64,000 nucleotides of DNA from UBA4742 sp963773335 (GCA_963773335.1 CAVZAT010000004.1:1550001-1614000); one strand, 5' to 3'. Shown: positions 17,622 through 25,969, counted from the stretch's first letter. The notes: generated from the sequence alone by a model not told the origin. A program made the numbers and translations.

Positions 17622-17634
17622 TTAGCGTTGCTAA
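17622..17634. promoter_or_regulatory. Operator palindrome TTAGC-GTT-GCTAA between MFS and TetR genes
   Basis: Perfect 5-base arms around a 3-base centre, within the AT-rich gap separating the two divergent starts (17559 and 17699). It is preceded by AGTATTTAGC, the same ten bases found at 5951-5960. The expected target is the adjacent TetR protein. Confidence 0.6.
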
Positions 17635-17698
17635 CCAATATAGCCGATCAGCGGCGAATGCCACGATGGATTTCCGCCGCGCCGGTAGGGTCGCCCCG

Positions 17699-18328
17699 AT
17701 GGCTCCTCGCGGCCCGACGGCCACCCGAACAGGACCCAGACGATTGCCGGCGGCCCGACGACGCACCCAGCTGCTGGACTCGGCCGCCGAGCTGCTGGCC
17801 GATGGCCACGCCGACGCCCTGACCATGGATGGCATCGCGGCGCGCGCCGGTGTCTCCAAGGCGCTGTGCTACCGCTACTTCGACAACGCGGATGAGCTGC
17901 TGGTGGCGGTGGCCGAACGCGAGATGGTCGAGGTGGCCCAACGGGTGCGCTCGGCCATGGAGTCCACGGCCACCTTCGAAGCCTCGGTGCGCGCCTCGCT
18001 GGCCGCCTGGTTCGACGTCCTGGTCGAGCGGGGCCCGGTGATCCTGGCCCTGTTGAGCACACCCCGGCTGGCCGGCGACCTGGGTGAGCGACGCCGGGAG
18101 CTGCGGTCGGTGGTGGGTGACTTCTACGGCCGCCGGGCCGCGGGCGCCTTCGGGCTCAGTCCGCGGGTGGCCAGCACGGCCACCGTCATCCTGCTGGCTG
18201 GCATGGAGGGTGTCATCGACTGCTGGGTGGCCCGAGGCATCCCGCGGCGCGAGCTGGTGGACACCTACACCACCATCTGCCTGGCCGCCTTCCAGGCCCT
18301 GGCCGACGAACCACCCCTCATCGGCTGA
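17699..18328 (+). CDS. TetR family transcriptional regulator
   Basis: A 209-residue protein from the ATG that gives MAPRGPTATRTGPRRLPAAR; an ATG at 17666 would add eleven residues and is also possible. The helix-turn-helix spans about residues 25-68 (RRTQLLDSAAELLADGHADA; MDGIAARAGVSKALCYRYFD), with the recognition helix SKALCYRYF well matched. The rest is the ligand-binding all-alpha domain, with LVERGPVILALLSTPRL lining the likely pocket. It is divergent from the MFS exporter, with a palindrome between, so it probably represses the exporter and itself until bound by an exported compound. Confidence 0.9.
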   Translation: MAPRGPTATRTGPRRLPAARRRTQLLDSAAELLADGHADALTMDGIAARAGVSKALCYRYFDNADELLVAVAEREMVEVAQRVRSAMESTATFEASVRASLAAWFDVLVERGPVILALLSTPRLAGDLGERRRELRSVVGDFYGRRAAGAFGLSPRVASTATVILLAGMEGVIDCWVARGIPRRELVDTYTTICLAAFQALADEPPLIG

Positions 18329-19193
18329 GGACCGGCCAGAGCCGGGGGTTGCCCGGGCCGTCCACCGGCTGACCCGCCGGCGTCGACCCCAGCCAGATCT
18401 GGCGGTCGAACTCCTGGAACGGGTTGCGGGGCTGGGCCACGACCATGGGGTCGGCCACGTAGATGACCGTCATCACCGGCCGCATCGCGGCGGTCGGGTT
18501 GGGGCCGGCCGAGTGGAGGGTCCAGCCGGCGTGGAAGGTGGCGTCGCCCGCGGCCAGCGGCCCGTGGGTCTCCACCAAGAGGTGCTGCTCGGCGATCAGG
18601 GCCGACACCTCGCGATCGGACTCGTCGCTGATCGACTCCCCGGAGACGTGACCGAGCCGGTGGCTGCCGGCCACGAACGACATGGAGCCGACCTCGGGAC
18701 CCACGTCGACCAGGGGCATCCACATGGTGATGGTGTGGGGCGAGTCGAAGGGCCAGTAGAACTGGTCCTGGTGCCAGGGCGTGCGTCCGCCCCCGGCCTC
18801 CTTGAACAGGGCCTGGTCGTGGTAGAGGCGCACGGCCGGGACGCCCATGAGCTCCGCCGCCACCCGACCGAAGCGCGGGGCCAGCACGAAGCGGGCCACG
18901 ACGGGATCGACCTGCCACAGGTTGGTGGTCTGCAGGAAGGCCTGACCGTAGGTCTCCCGCTCCGCCAACGGGCGTGACTCGCGGTTGTGGACCCGCGCCG
19001 CCTCCTCGATGGCGGGCCGGTAGGCGGCCACTTCCTGGGCCGAGGCCAGACCCGAGATCAGGGCGTGGCCGTGGTCGCGGTAGTACGCCACCACCGCAGC
19101 CGGAGTGGCCTCGGCGGCGTCGAGCGGCGGCAGTGCGTCGAGCCGCGGCGAACCGCTGAGCTCAGGCGTAGTGGACGACGCAGAACGTTCCAA
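18318..19193 (-). CDS. Phytanoyl-CoA dioxygenase (PhyH) family protein
   Basis: A 291-residue Fe(II)/2-oxoglutarate oxygenase. TPWHQDQFYWPFDSPHTITM contains the H-x-D iron ligands (HQD), and GDATFHAGWTLHSAGPNPTA the distal histidine and polar 2-oxoglutarate contacts; an arginine follows in AAMRPVMTVIYV. Members hydroxylate lipids, phytanoyl-CoA, ectoine or halogenated/phosphonate small molecules. The 5' end overlaps uppP by about 32 bases; no better in-frame start is visible. The 3' end overlaps the convergent TetR gene by 11 bases. Confidence 0.85.
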   Translation of the reverse strand: MERSASSTTPELSGSPRLDALPPLDAAEATPAAVVAYYRDHGHALISGLASAQEVAAYRPAIEEAARVHNRESRPLAERETYGQAFLQTTNLWQVDPVVARFVLAPRFGRVAAELMGVPAVRLYHDQALFKEAGGGRTPWHQDQFYWPFDSPHTITMWMPLVDVGPEVGSMSFVAGSHRLGHVSGESISDESDREVSALIAEQHLLVETHGPLAAGDATFHAGWTLHSAGPNPTAAMRPVMTVIYVADPMVVAQPRNPFQEFDRQIWLGSTPAGQPVDGPGNPRLWPVLSR

Positions 19194-20058
19194 ACACGAG
19201 ACAGTAGATGGCGAAGGGCGTGAGCGTCCGCGTCTCGAACCAGCGCACCAGGAAGCGGGCCGAGAAGTAGGCGGCCACCCCGGCGGCCAACGCGCCCACC
19301 AGGATCTGGCCGCGGATGTCGGCGTACTGGTGCTTGGCCAGGTCCGGCAGCTTGTACACCCCGGCGGCCAGGATGACCGGCGTGGCCAGCAGGAAGGAGA
19401 AGCGCACCGCGTCCTCGTGGCTGAGGCCGCGCAGCAGACCCGTGACCATGGTGATGCCCGAGCGGCTGATGCCGGCCAGCAGAGCGAAGATCTGGCTGCC
19501 GCCCACCAGCCCGCCGTCCACCGGCTTCAAGGTGGTCAGGGCCCGGCGCGGGGCCCGGCCGCCGGCCGCGTGATGGTCCTGGCGGCGCCGCAGCCACTCC
19601 CCACCCAACAGGACCAACCCGTTGATCACCAGGAAGATGGCAGCCGCCTCCGGCTTGGCGAAGTTGTTCCGCAGCGGCTTCTCGGCCACGAGCGCCACGA
19701 CCAGGATGGGCACGGTGCCGACGATGAGCAGCCAGGCCATGCGGGCGTCGTTGTCGTCTTCGGTGATGCCCCGGTCACGCACGCTGCGGAAGAACCCGGC
19801 GATGATGGCCAGCCAGTCCTTCCAGAAGAAGATCAGCAGCGCCAGGGCGGTGGCCACGTGCAGGCCGATCACGAAGGTCAGGAAGAACGAGTTGGGCTGC
19901 GTCTGAGCCTTGGCCAGGCTGCTCCAGCCGGGGATCAACCCGGGCAGCAGCACCGAGTGGCCCAGGCTGGAGATGGGGAACAGCTCGGTGACGCCCTGGA
20001 GCACGCCCATCACGATGGCCTGGATGTAGCTCAGCGGTGCGGTGGTGGCGAGGACCAT
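19162..20058 (-). CDS. uppP: Undecaprenyl-diphosphatase (UppP/BacA)
   Basis: A 298-residue polytopic membrane protein that dephosphorylates undecaprenyl diphosphate to recycle the lipid carrier for peptidoglycan synthesis and gives bacitracin tolerance. GVLQGVTELFPISSLGHSVL is the first active-site loop (E-x3-E region followed by P-x-SS-x-GH), and LLAGISRSGITMVTGLLRGL the second, with an alanine where most members have proline. About eight hydrophobic helices are evident. Size and motif order match the family. It is not in an obvious operon; the downstream dioxygenase start overlaps its end. Confidence 0.93.
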   Translation of the reverse strand: MVLATTAPLSYIQAIVMGVLQGVTELFPISSLGHSVLLPGLIPGWSSLAKAQTQPNSFFLTFVIGLHVATALALLIFFWKDWLAIIAGFFRSVRDRGITEDDNDARMAWLLIVGTVPILVVALVAEKPLRNNFAKPEAAAIFLVINGLVLLGGEWLRRRQDHHAAGGRAPRRALTTLKPVDGGLVGGSQIFALLAGISRSGITMVTGLLRGLSHEDAVRFSFLLATPVILAAGVYKLPDLAKHQYADIRGQILVGALAAGVAAYFSARFLVRWFETRTLTPFAIYCLVFGTFCVVHYA

Positions 20059-20084
20059 GAGTCAGCGACGCTAGCTCGCCTAGC

Positions 20085-20589
20085 ATGCGCGACGTGAACA
20101 CCGCCGACCTGCTCGAGCTCGAGGCCATCAAGCGCGTCAAGTACCGCTACATGCGCTGCCTGGACCAGAAGGAGTGGGCCGAGATGGCCACCTGCTTCAC
20201 CGACGACGCGGTGGCCGCCTACAGCGGCGGCAAGTACACCTACGAAGGTCCGCAGGCCATCGTCGACTTCCTGGTGCGGTCCATGGGGGCCGACACATTC
20301 CATTCGAGCCATCGCATCCACCAGCCCGAGATCGACCTGACCGGTCCGGACACGGCCACCGGCACCTGGGCCATGGACGACGTGGTCGTGATGGTGGACT
20401 GGGACCTCACCCTGCCGCGGCGCTGCCTTCTACACCGATGAGTACCGCAAGGTGGCCGGCGCGTGGAAGATCGCCCGCACCGGCTACAAGCGCACCTACG
20501 AGGAGATCCAGCCCCGGGGCGACACCCCGGGTCTGAAGCTGACCGCCAGCTGGTGGACCACCGGTGGCGTCAGCGCCATCGACGCCTGA
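20085..20589 (+). CDS. SnoaL-like protein, one frameshift
   Basis: MRDVNTADLLELEAIKRVKY followed by RYMRCLDQKEWAEMATCFTD is a standard SnoaL_4 opening. Frame one stops early; an extra C near 20415 shifts the frame, and the missing end (AAFYTDEYRKVAGAWKIART, then GYKRTYEE) continues in the next frame to 20589. Joined it is about 167 residues, as for full-length relatives, with the W-K-I-A-R-T-G-Y-K-R ending of the group. The next gene starts 66 bases later. Confidence 0.7.
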
Positions 20590-20655
20590 TCGGGTCGTAA
20601 CCGCGAGCCGTCGCCAGCGTCCAACACCAGACCCGACGCACCGCTGGGAGTCTGC

Positions 20656-20958
20656 ATGTCCGACGTGATGATCACCGAAGCCGACGTCCGCTCGTTCCGC
20701 GACAAGCTCGACGCCTGGGCGGCCACGCTCAGCGACGGCGAACAGGCCATCCTGGCCATGGTGGCGGTCCGGGCCTTCTCTGACGCCGGGAGCGCCGGCG
20801 ACGACGTCGAGGGCTACGACGGCAAGGTGCACGTCCACGACATCTCGATCACCAAGCACCTCGACACGAGCTCGCCTCGGCTGTTCGCCACGGCCGATCT
20901 CGGCTCGCTGGTCGGACTCCGCGTCACCTTCCCGACCCCGGGCACCAGCCTGGGTTGA
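20656..20958 (+). CDS. Uncharacterised 100-residue protein
   Basis: Start MSDVMITEADVRSFRDKLDA, with a GGGAG ribosome-binding site six bases upstream. Residues about 8-37 form an amphipathic helix with the phrase LSDGEQAILAMVAVRA, which resembles a short helical leader often seen at the N-terminus of small actinobacterial proteins. The rest is a soluble strand-rich tail (DGKVHVHDISITKHL) without cysteines or a membrane segment. No family is recognised. It lies between the frameshifted SnoaL gene and the convergent HNH gene. Confidence 0.6.
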   Translation: MSDVMITEADVRSFRDKLDAWAATLSDGEQAILAMVAVRAFSDAGSAGDDVEGYDGKVHVHDISITKHLDTSSPRLFATADLGSLVGLRVTFPTPGTSLG

Positions 20959-20976
20959 CCCGGATGGAGGCGGCGC

Positions 20977-22273
20977 TCAGGCGGCGACGGCCATCCCGAC
21001 GACCCGTGACCCCACCAGGGTGCGCCCGCTCGGGGTGGTCCATACCGGGGTGCCGTCGGCATCGACGCCGAGGCTCCAGCCCCGGCGATGGGTGACGCCG
21101 TGGTGGTGCCGGCACAGCAGGAGCAGGTTCGGCAAATCTGTGGCGCCGCCCGCCTCGTACGGTCGGATGTGGTGGGCGTCGCACCAGCCGGGTGGTCGGT
21201 CACAGCCGGGAAAGACACAGCCTCGGTCTCGCACGGCGAGCGCTCGTCGTTGGGCGGGGGTGGCCAACCGGACCGCTCGCCCCAGGGCCAGGGGGACCTG
21301 GTGACCATCGACCAGCAGCGCGTGGAAGATCGCGTCGCACAGCAGGTGCTGGTACCGGACCGGGTCGAGCGATGTGCCATCAGGGGTGCGAATCGCGGCC
21401 GGGCGCGTGGCAGGTTCGGCAGGTTCGGCAGGTTCGGCAGGTTCGGCAGGTTCGGCAGGGCCACCAGGCACGTCAGCCACGTCGGCGTCGGCCACCAAGG
21501 TGATGTCGACCGCGGGACCCCGGCCGGGCTCGGCCGCACGGGCCCGGCGACAGATGCTGGCCAGGGCCAAGGCTCGCAGGACGGCGCGGGTGGGCAACTC
21601 GAGCTCGGGGCACAGCTCGTGCTCGCGCTGGTACCGGCGCCAGAGCTGGTCGGTCTCGGCTTCGATGGCCTGGGTCACGATGAGGGCTTCCTCGCCGACC
21701 AGCGCGCCACCGACGACCACGGTGTCGCCCACCGAGTCGAGGTGCAGGTGGTTGCGAGCGACGTCGCCCGCGGGGTCGTGGCCACCGTCCTCGTCCCACA
21801 AGGCGGTCAGCTCGGTGACCAGACGCCGCCAGACGGTGAACGGCAGGTGCTCGGCGGGGTGGAGCAGCTCGGTCTGGTGCTGGGTCACCCGATCGAGGAT
21901 GCGGGGGTTGGCGGCGTCGGCCAGCGTCCGAGCGTGATCGAAGGTGATACGACCCCCGGAGAGGGCGGCATCGACGTCGCCCAGATGGGTCCGCAACTTG
22001 GTCGCCACCTTGACCCGGGCGGCCACGCCCCCGCGTGCCACGTGGGCTCGGTCGGCCACCCAAGAAGCGGTGGAGAGGCCGAACTCGCGGTCGCACACCT
22101 GCCGGCCCTCGAGCTCGGCCAGCACGTGCAGCTCGACCGCGTCCAGCGCCGGCGCGGGCCGACACCAACAGCAGAGCCGCGTCGCACAGCTCGTCGTCGG
22201 TCTCCAGCGACGGGTCGGCCGTCGCCATCACACGACACCTGTCTCGGGCTTCCGCCAGTTCCGCCAGGAACAT
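20977..22273 (-). CDS. DUF222/HNH endonuclease domain protein, one frameshift
   Basis: The N-terminus (MFLAELAEARDRCRVMATAD) is in one frame to about 22152, after which LDAVELHVLAELEGRQVCDR continues in the next; the remainder is intact. The long helical DUF222 region (residues about 40-260) is followed by the HNH nuclease motif: a CVFPGC zinc half-site, then GWCDAHHIRPYEAGGATDLP and LLLLCRHHHGVTHRRGW. This widespread actinobacterial family is probably mobile or repeat-associated DNA nuclease; its role is undefined. A five-fold Pro-Ala-Glu-type repeat sits in the linker before the nuclease domain. Confidence 0.82.
21411..21458. repeat. Tandem 9-base repeat, five copies, inside the HNH gene
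   Basis: The unit caggttcgg is repeated exactly five times (21411-21455) plus a partial copy. It encodes a PAEPAEPAE-type linker in the nuclease protein. Exact repeats of a multiple of three bases change linker length without breaking the frame. Confidence 0.9.
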
Positions 22274-22361
22274 GTGATCGATCCTAGCGGTCCATAGACC
22301 CATCTGCAAGGAGCCTGACCGTCTTTCTACGTGTTTCTAGCTGATTCCGGTGGTGAGCCCT

Positions 22362-23624
22362 TCACCGCCCGCCGGTGACGGTGGTGGTCACGCCTACGGG
22401 GGTGCCGGTGCCCGAGATCGTGCAGGTCTGGCCGCCGCCCGGGGTGGTAGTGCAACCCGAGGGCAGAGTGGTCGTGGTGGTCGCGGCGGTGAAGGCCCGC
22501 CACTGGGCGGCATCGGCCGGGTGCAGGCTGCGGGCGATCCGTTCCAGCACCTGGGGCGTGCAGTCACCCGTGCATCCGGACTGCGACAGGCCGCCGAGGG
22601 CCTGGATGGTGACCCGGGTGGTGCCGTCGGGCAGGAACCAGCTGAGGATCCAGGTGCGAGGGCCCGGGGTGACGGTCCCGCCCTGTCCGTCGCTGGTGGC
22701 GGACACGCTCTGGCCGCCCGGTAGGGAGCCCAGCACGGCTGAGCGACCGTTGATGTCCACCCGCGTCACGGCCTGCAGGCCCCAGCGCAGCGCGTCGAGG
22801 TCGGCCGCCTTCGAAGCAGTCACGCCGATGTCCACCACGCGGAGCCCCTCCTCGGCGGGCGCGGCAGCCGTCCACACGGCCACGTAGCCGTGCGCAGTGG
22901 CGTCGACGGCCTCGCCTGCGGCTGTGAGCGACCCAGCCGACGCATCGGCCACCACCTGGTGGTAGCCGGTGGGCACGGCCACGTGCTCCAGCGTGGGGAC
23001 AGAACCGTCGAGACCGACCCGTACGGACTCACCGATGGCCCGCAGCTGCCGGTTCGAGAGCTGGGAGCTGAGCACCTCGAAGGACATGGTGGGATCGCCA
23101 ACGAAGCCCGCACCTCGCAACCCGGCGTTGCCGGGGTCGTAGCCCACGAAGCCACGGAGGGGAACCGACCCCGACAGTGCACCTGGGACCTCGCACAGCG
23201 ACGACGCGGATGGCGGGCACGTCGATCTGAGGACCAACACGGCAAAGCTGGAGCCGCCCAAGGGATCGCTCGAACTGCCGATGGCGTAGATCCACATCCG
23301 TCCGGTCGCCAGGTTTCCCAACCCGTGGTCGTCGGGCAGATCGACCACGTCGGAGAACCGCACTTGGTCGGACATGTAGCCGGGGATCAGGTGGGGCACG
23401 GGTCCCGAGTTGGTGACCACCCGCTCGGCCGACTGGCCGTGATGGCCGACCAGCGCCGCGCTGACGGCCAACGCGAGCACGACCACGGCAGCCAGGGCCG
23501 CGCCCCGGCGAACCCGATGGCGGCGGACACAGGCGGCCACCCCTCGCCGGGCGGCCACCAGGTCGGCGGGAGCGACCGCGGCGGCCTCGGCCCGCAGGGC
23601 GCGCTCGAGCTGGTCAAGGTCCAT
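22362..23624 (-). CDS. Membrane-anchored extracytoplasmic protein coupled to an ECF sigma factor
   Basis: About 420 residues from the ATG giving MDLDQLERALRAEAAAVAPA; a GTG nine bases earlier is also possible. A cytoplasmic N-terminus of about 40 residues with many arginines is followed by one membrane helix (about 41-60, AALAAVVVLALAVSAALV) and a large outside domain. Two repeated-looking blocks occur outside (VPTGYHQVVADASAGSLTAA; GTVTPGPRTWILSWFLPDGT), and cysteines lie near the C-terminus. The start overlaps the sigma-factor stop, so it is the natural candidate anti-sigma or sensor partner, although the cytoplasmic part is too short for the zinc anti-sigma fold and no H-x3-C-x2-C is present. 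Confidence 0.7.
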   Translation of the reverse strand: MDLDQLERALRAEAAAVAPADLVAARRGVAACVRRHRVRRGAALAAVVVLALAVSAALVGHHGQSAERVVTNSGPVPHLIPGYMSDQVRFSDVVDLPDDHGLGNLATGRMWIYAIGSSSDPLGGSSFAVLVLRSTCPPSASSLCEVPGALSGSVPLRGFVGYDPGNAGLRGAGFVGDPTMSFEVLSSQLSNRQLRAIGESVRVGLDGSVPTLEHVAVPTGYHQVVADASAGSLTAAGEAVDATAHGYVAVWTAAAPAEEGLRVVDIGVTASKAADLDALRWGLQAVTRVDINGRSAVLGSLPGGQSVSATSDGQGGTVTPGPRTWILSWFLPDGTTRVTIQALGGLSQSGCTGDCTPQVLERIARSLHPADAAQWRAFTAATTTTTLPSGCTTTPGGGQTCTISGTGTPVGVTTTVTGGR

Positions 23625-24207
23625 GGCGATCACCGTCTTCGTCGTGAGCCGATCCCGCCGTCAACAGGTCGCCGTCCGGGAGGTCACCGTCGTCGATGTC
23701 GCCGTCGGTCAGCTCGACCCGGAGGTTGGTCAGGGCCTGGTGCAACGCCGACTTCACGGTGCCGGGCGAACAACCCAGGGCCTCGGCCACGTCGGCCGTG
23801 GGCAGGTCGCACAGGTAGCGCAGCACCACCGTGGCCCGCTGGCGCGGGGCCAGGCGGGCCAGGGCGTCCCGTAGCTCGCGGCCGGCCACCACGTCGTCCG
23901 TGTGATCGCGCTGGCCTGCGATGCGAGCCAGTCGGTCATCGGGAGTCACGTCGGGGTGGACTCGCTCGGCCCGGGCCATCCAGCGCTTCAGCCGGTTCAC
24001 CCCGACCACGATCACCCAGCCCACCGGACGCGCCATGACCCGCACGCGCGACCACCTTCGCAGGGCCTGGGCGAAGGCCTCCTGGGCCGCGTCCTCGGCC
24101 CGGCCCCCGTCGCCCACGATCAGCACCAGGGCCCGTACGACCTCGTCGTAGTGCGCGTCGAAGAAGGCCTCGAAGCTCTCGGGTTCCGGTCCCGCGTCGG
24201 TCGTCAT
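23614..24207 (-). CDS. ECF-type RNA polymerase sigma factor (SigE-like)
   Basis: A 197-residue protein. Region 2 spans about residues 10-80 (FEAFFDAHYDEVVRALVLIV; EDAAQEAFAQALRRW; RPVGWVIVVGVNRLKRW), and region 4 spans about 110-165 (RLAPRQRATVVLRYLCDLPT, then ADVAEALGCSPGTVKSALHQ), the helix-turn-helix that reads the -35. There is no region 1.1 or 3, as expected for ECF factors. The acidic C-terminal tail (TDGDIDDGDLPDGDL) is unusual. It overlaps the following membrane protein, its presumed regulator. The regulon cannot be inferred. Confidence 0.9.
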   Translation of the reverse strand: MTTDAGPEPESFEAFFDAHYDEVVRALVLIVGDGGRAEDAAQEAFAQALRRWSRVRVMARPVGWVIVVGVNRLKRWMARAERVHPDVTPDDRLARIAGQRDHTDDVVAGRELRDALARLAPRQRATVVLRYLCDLPTADVAEALGCSPGTVKSALHQALTNLRVELTDGDIDDGDLPDGDLLTAGSAHDEDGDRHGP

Positions 24208-24262
24208 GCCCCCCTACAAGCCCACTCCGGCCCAATCGGTTCAGTCGGACCCGAAGATACGT

Positions 24263-24880
24263 TCAACCGTCCTGGTCGCCGTGCACGGCTCCGTCGCGCC
24301 GGTCGTACTGACCCGACGGTGCCGACGCCACCATGGTGAAGCGCACCGCCTTGCGACCGCGGTTGGCGTAGCCGTGGGGCCGGTCGGCGTCGAACAGCAC
24401 CGCCGCACCCGCCACCACCTGGTGCTCGACCCCGTCCACCGACAGCGTGAGGGTGCCCTGGTGGACGTGCAGCATCTCCCGGGTGCCGGGCAGGTGATCC
24501 TGGCTCGGGTACTCGTCGCCAGCCACCAGGCGCCACTCCCACAGCTCGATGTGGTCGCGGCGGTCGCTGCCGATCAGCAGGCGGCCCACACTGCCCGGCC
24601 GGCCGTGCCAGAGCTCCACCGCCTGGTCGGGGGCCACCAGTCGCACCGTCGGTGACTGGCCCAGCTCCACCAGCGAAGCCAGCGACTCCCCGAACGCCTC
24701 GGCGATGCGGCTCAGGGTGCCGATGCTCGGGTTGGTGCGGTTCTGCTCGATCTGCACGAGCATCCCCTTGCTCACCCCCGAGCGCCCGGCCAGCTCGTCG
24801 AGCGTCCAGCCGTGCTGACTGCGCAGGGCGCGCACGTTGCGGGCGATGGTCGAGATGGCGGCCGAGGAGGCATCAGACAC
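24263..24880 (-). CDS. XRE-cupin transcriptional regulator
   Basis: A 205-residue protein starting at a GTG (VSDASSAAISTIARNVRALR) with a GGAG site upstream; the earlier in-frame ATG lies inside the promoter and would add an unlikely segment. Residues about 8-65 are an XRE helix-turn-helix (WTLDELAGRSGVSKGMLVQI), and residues about 110-185 a cupin_2 ligand domain (GDEYPSQDHLPGTREMLHVH and VAGAAVLFDADRPHGYANRG) with histidines that could hold a metal. Such regulators usually control a neighbouring transporter or catabolic enzyme in response to a small molecule. The gene is divergent from an EamA transporter. Confidence 0.88.
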   Translation of the reverse strand: MSDASSAAISTIARNVRALRSQHGWTLDELAGRSGVSKGMLVQIEQNRTNPSIGTLSRIAEAFGESLASLVELGQSPTVRLVAPDQAVELWHGRPGSVGRLLIGSDRRDHIELWEWRLVAGDEYPSQDHLPGTREMLHVHQGTLTLSVDGVEHQVVAGAAVLFDADRPHGYANRGRKAVRFTMVASAPSGQYDRRDGAVHGDQDG

Positions 24881-24923
24881 GACGGGCTCCGATCCGCCAC
24901 GCTCGAGCCCGACGGGCGGTCTG

Positions 24924-24937
24924 GTCAATATATTGAC
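24924..24937. promoter_or_regulatory. Perfect 14-base palindrome GTCAATATATTGAC
   Basis: Fully self-complementary over 14 bases, in the AT-rich gap between the divergent XRE-cupin and EamA genes. Its right half overlaps the TTGACT -35 of the plus-strand promoter. A likely binding site for the XRE-cupin regulator. Confidence 0.65.
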
Positions 24938-24963
24938 TGACAAGAACAACAGGTTGTTATGCT
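24933..24963 (+). promoter_or_regulatory. Candidate promoter for the EamA gene with an internal palindrome
   Basis: TTGACT (24933-24938) and TATGCT (24958-24963) are separated by 19 bases, slightly long. Between them AACAAC-AG-GTTGTT (24945-24958) is a perfect 14-base inverted repeat covering the spacer. A regulator bound to either palindrome would block this promoter. Confidence 0.5.
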
Positions 24964-25004
24964 TCTCTGTTGTACCAGTCAGATCATCCTAGCGAACCAG
25001 CCCT

Positions 25005-25859
25005 GTGACCGCCATCCTCGCCCTCAGCGCCGCCGCCATCTACGGCACCGCCGACTTCTGCGGTGGGGTGGCGTCGCGACGCAACTCCCCCACCACCGTG
25101 ACCGTGCTGGCGCACGTCGTGGGTCTCGCCCTGCTGGCCCTGCTCCTGCCCGTGCTGCCCGCCGCCCACCCCACGCCCGCCGACCTGGCCTGGGGTGGTG
25201 TGGCCGGGGCGCTGGGCGGCGGGGGTCTGATCCTGTTCTACCGGGCGCTGGCCCGAGGCACCATGAGCGTCGTCGCGCCGGTGGCCGCCCTGTTCGGGGC
25301 GGCCCTGCCGGTGGTGGTGGGGGTCTCCACCGGCGAGGCCCTGTCCGTGCCCGCCCTGGCGGGGATCGGCCTGGCCGTGGCCGCCGTCGCCCTGGTCAGT
25401 CGCGAGGCCGAGCCCGACCCGGGAGCCGGACCCCGACGCCGGATCCACGCGGGGCATCCGACGGTGTTGGCCATCGCCGCCGGCCTCGCCTTCGGCGGGT
25501 TCTTCGTGGCCCTCAGCCGCACCCATGCCTCGGCCGGCCTGTGGCCGCTGCTCAGTGCCCGGATCGTGTCGGTGGCCCTGCTCGGCGGTGTCTCGCTGGC
25601 GACCGGACGGTCACTGCGTCCGGCGTCGGGCGGCCGCCGGCTCATCGCCCTGGCCGGCGCCGGCGACATGGTGGCCAACATCTGCTACCTGCTGGCCGTG
25701 CGCCGTGGTCTGGTCTCGTTGGTGGCCGTCATCGTGGCCCTCTACCCCGCGGCCACGGTCATGCTGGCCCAGGTGGTGTTGGGCGAACGCCTGCGGCGGG
25801 TGCAGGGGGCGGGTCTGGCTCTGGCCGCCACCGCCGCCGTCCTGCTCGCGGTGGCCTGA
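25005..25859 (+). CDS. EamA/DMT-family transporter
   Basis: A 284-residue protein with about ten hydrophobic helices arranged as two EamA repeats (first about residues 1-130, second about 150-284). ALSAAAIYGTADFCGGVASR at the start and LYPAATVMLAQVVLGERLRR near the end are the matching ends of the two halves; the second is the best-conserved DMT motif. It probably exports a metabolite such as an amino acid or drug. It starts with GTG. Divergence from the XRE-cupin regulator suggests the regulator's ligand is the exported compound. Confidence 0.9.
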   Translation: MTAILALSAAAIYGTADFCGGVASRRNSPTTVTVLAHVVGLALLALLLPVLPAAHPTPADLAWGGVAGALGGGGLILFYRALARGTMSVVAPVAALFGAALPVVVGVSTGEALSVPALAGIGLAVAAVALVSREAEPDPGAGPRRRIHAGHPTVLAIAAGLAFGGFFVALSRTHASAGLWPLLSARIVSVALLGGVSLATGRSLRPASGGRRLIALAGAGDMVANICYLLAVRRGLVSLVAVIVALYPAATVMLAQVVLGERLRRVQGAGLALAATAAVLLAVA

Positions 25860-25969
25860 CGCCCACCGTGAGCGGTGGCCGCGCCACTCAAAGCAGGCAG
25901 CTGGATCGACGCACGGAGAATGTGCCACGGGGTCGGGCGAACGGCCGAAAATCGTGGCACGATCGGACC

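Noticed and set aside
21411..21458. Possible CRISPR-like direct repeats
   Set aside because: Units are 9 bases without spacers, inside a coding linker; the 15- and 24-base repeats elsewhere also lack spacers and cas genes.
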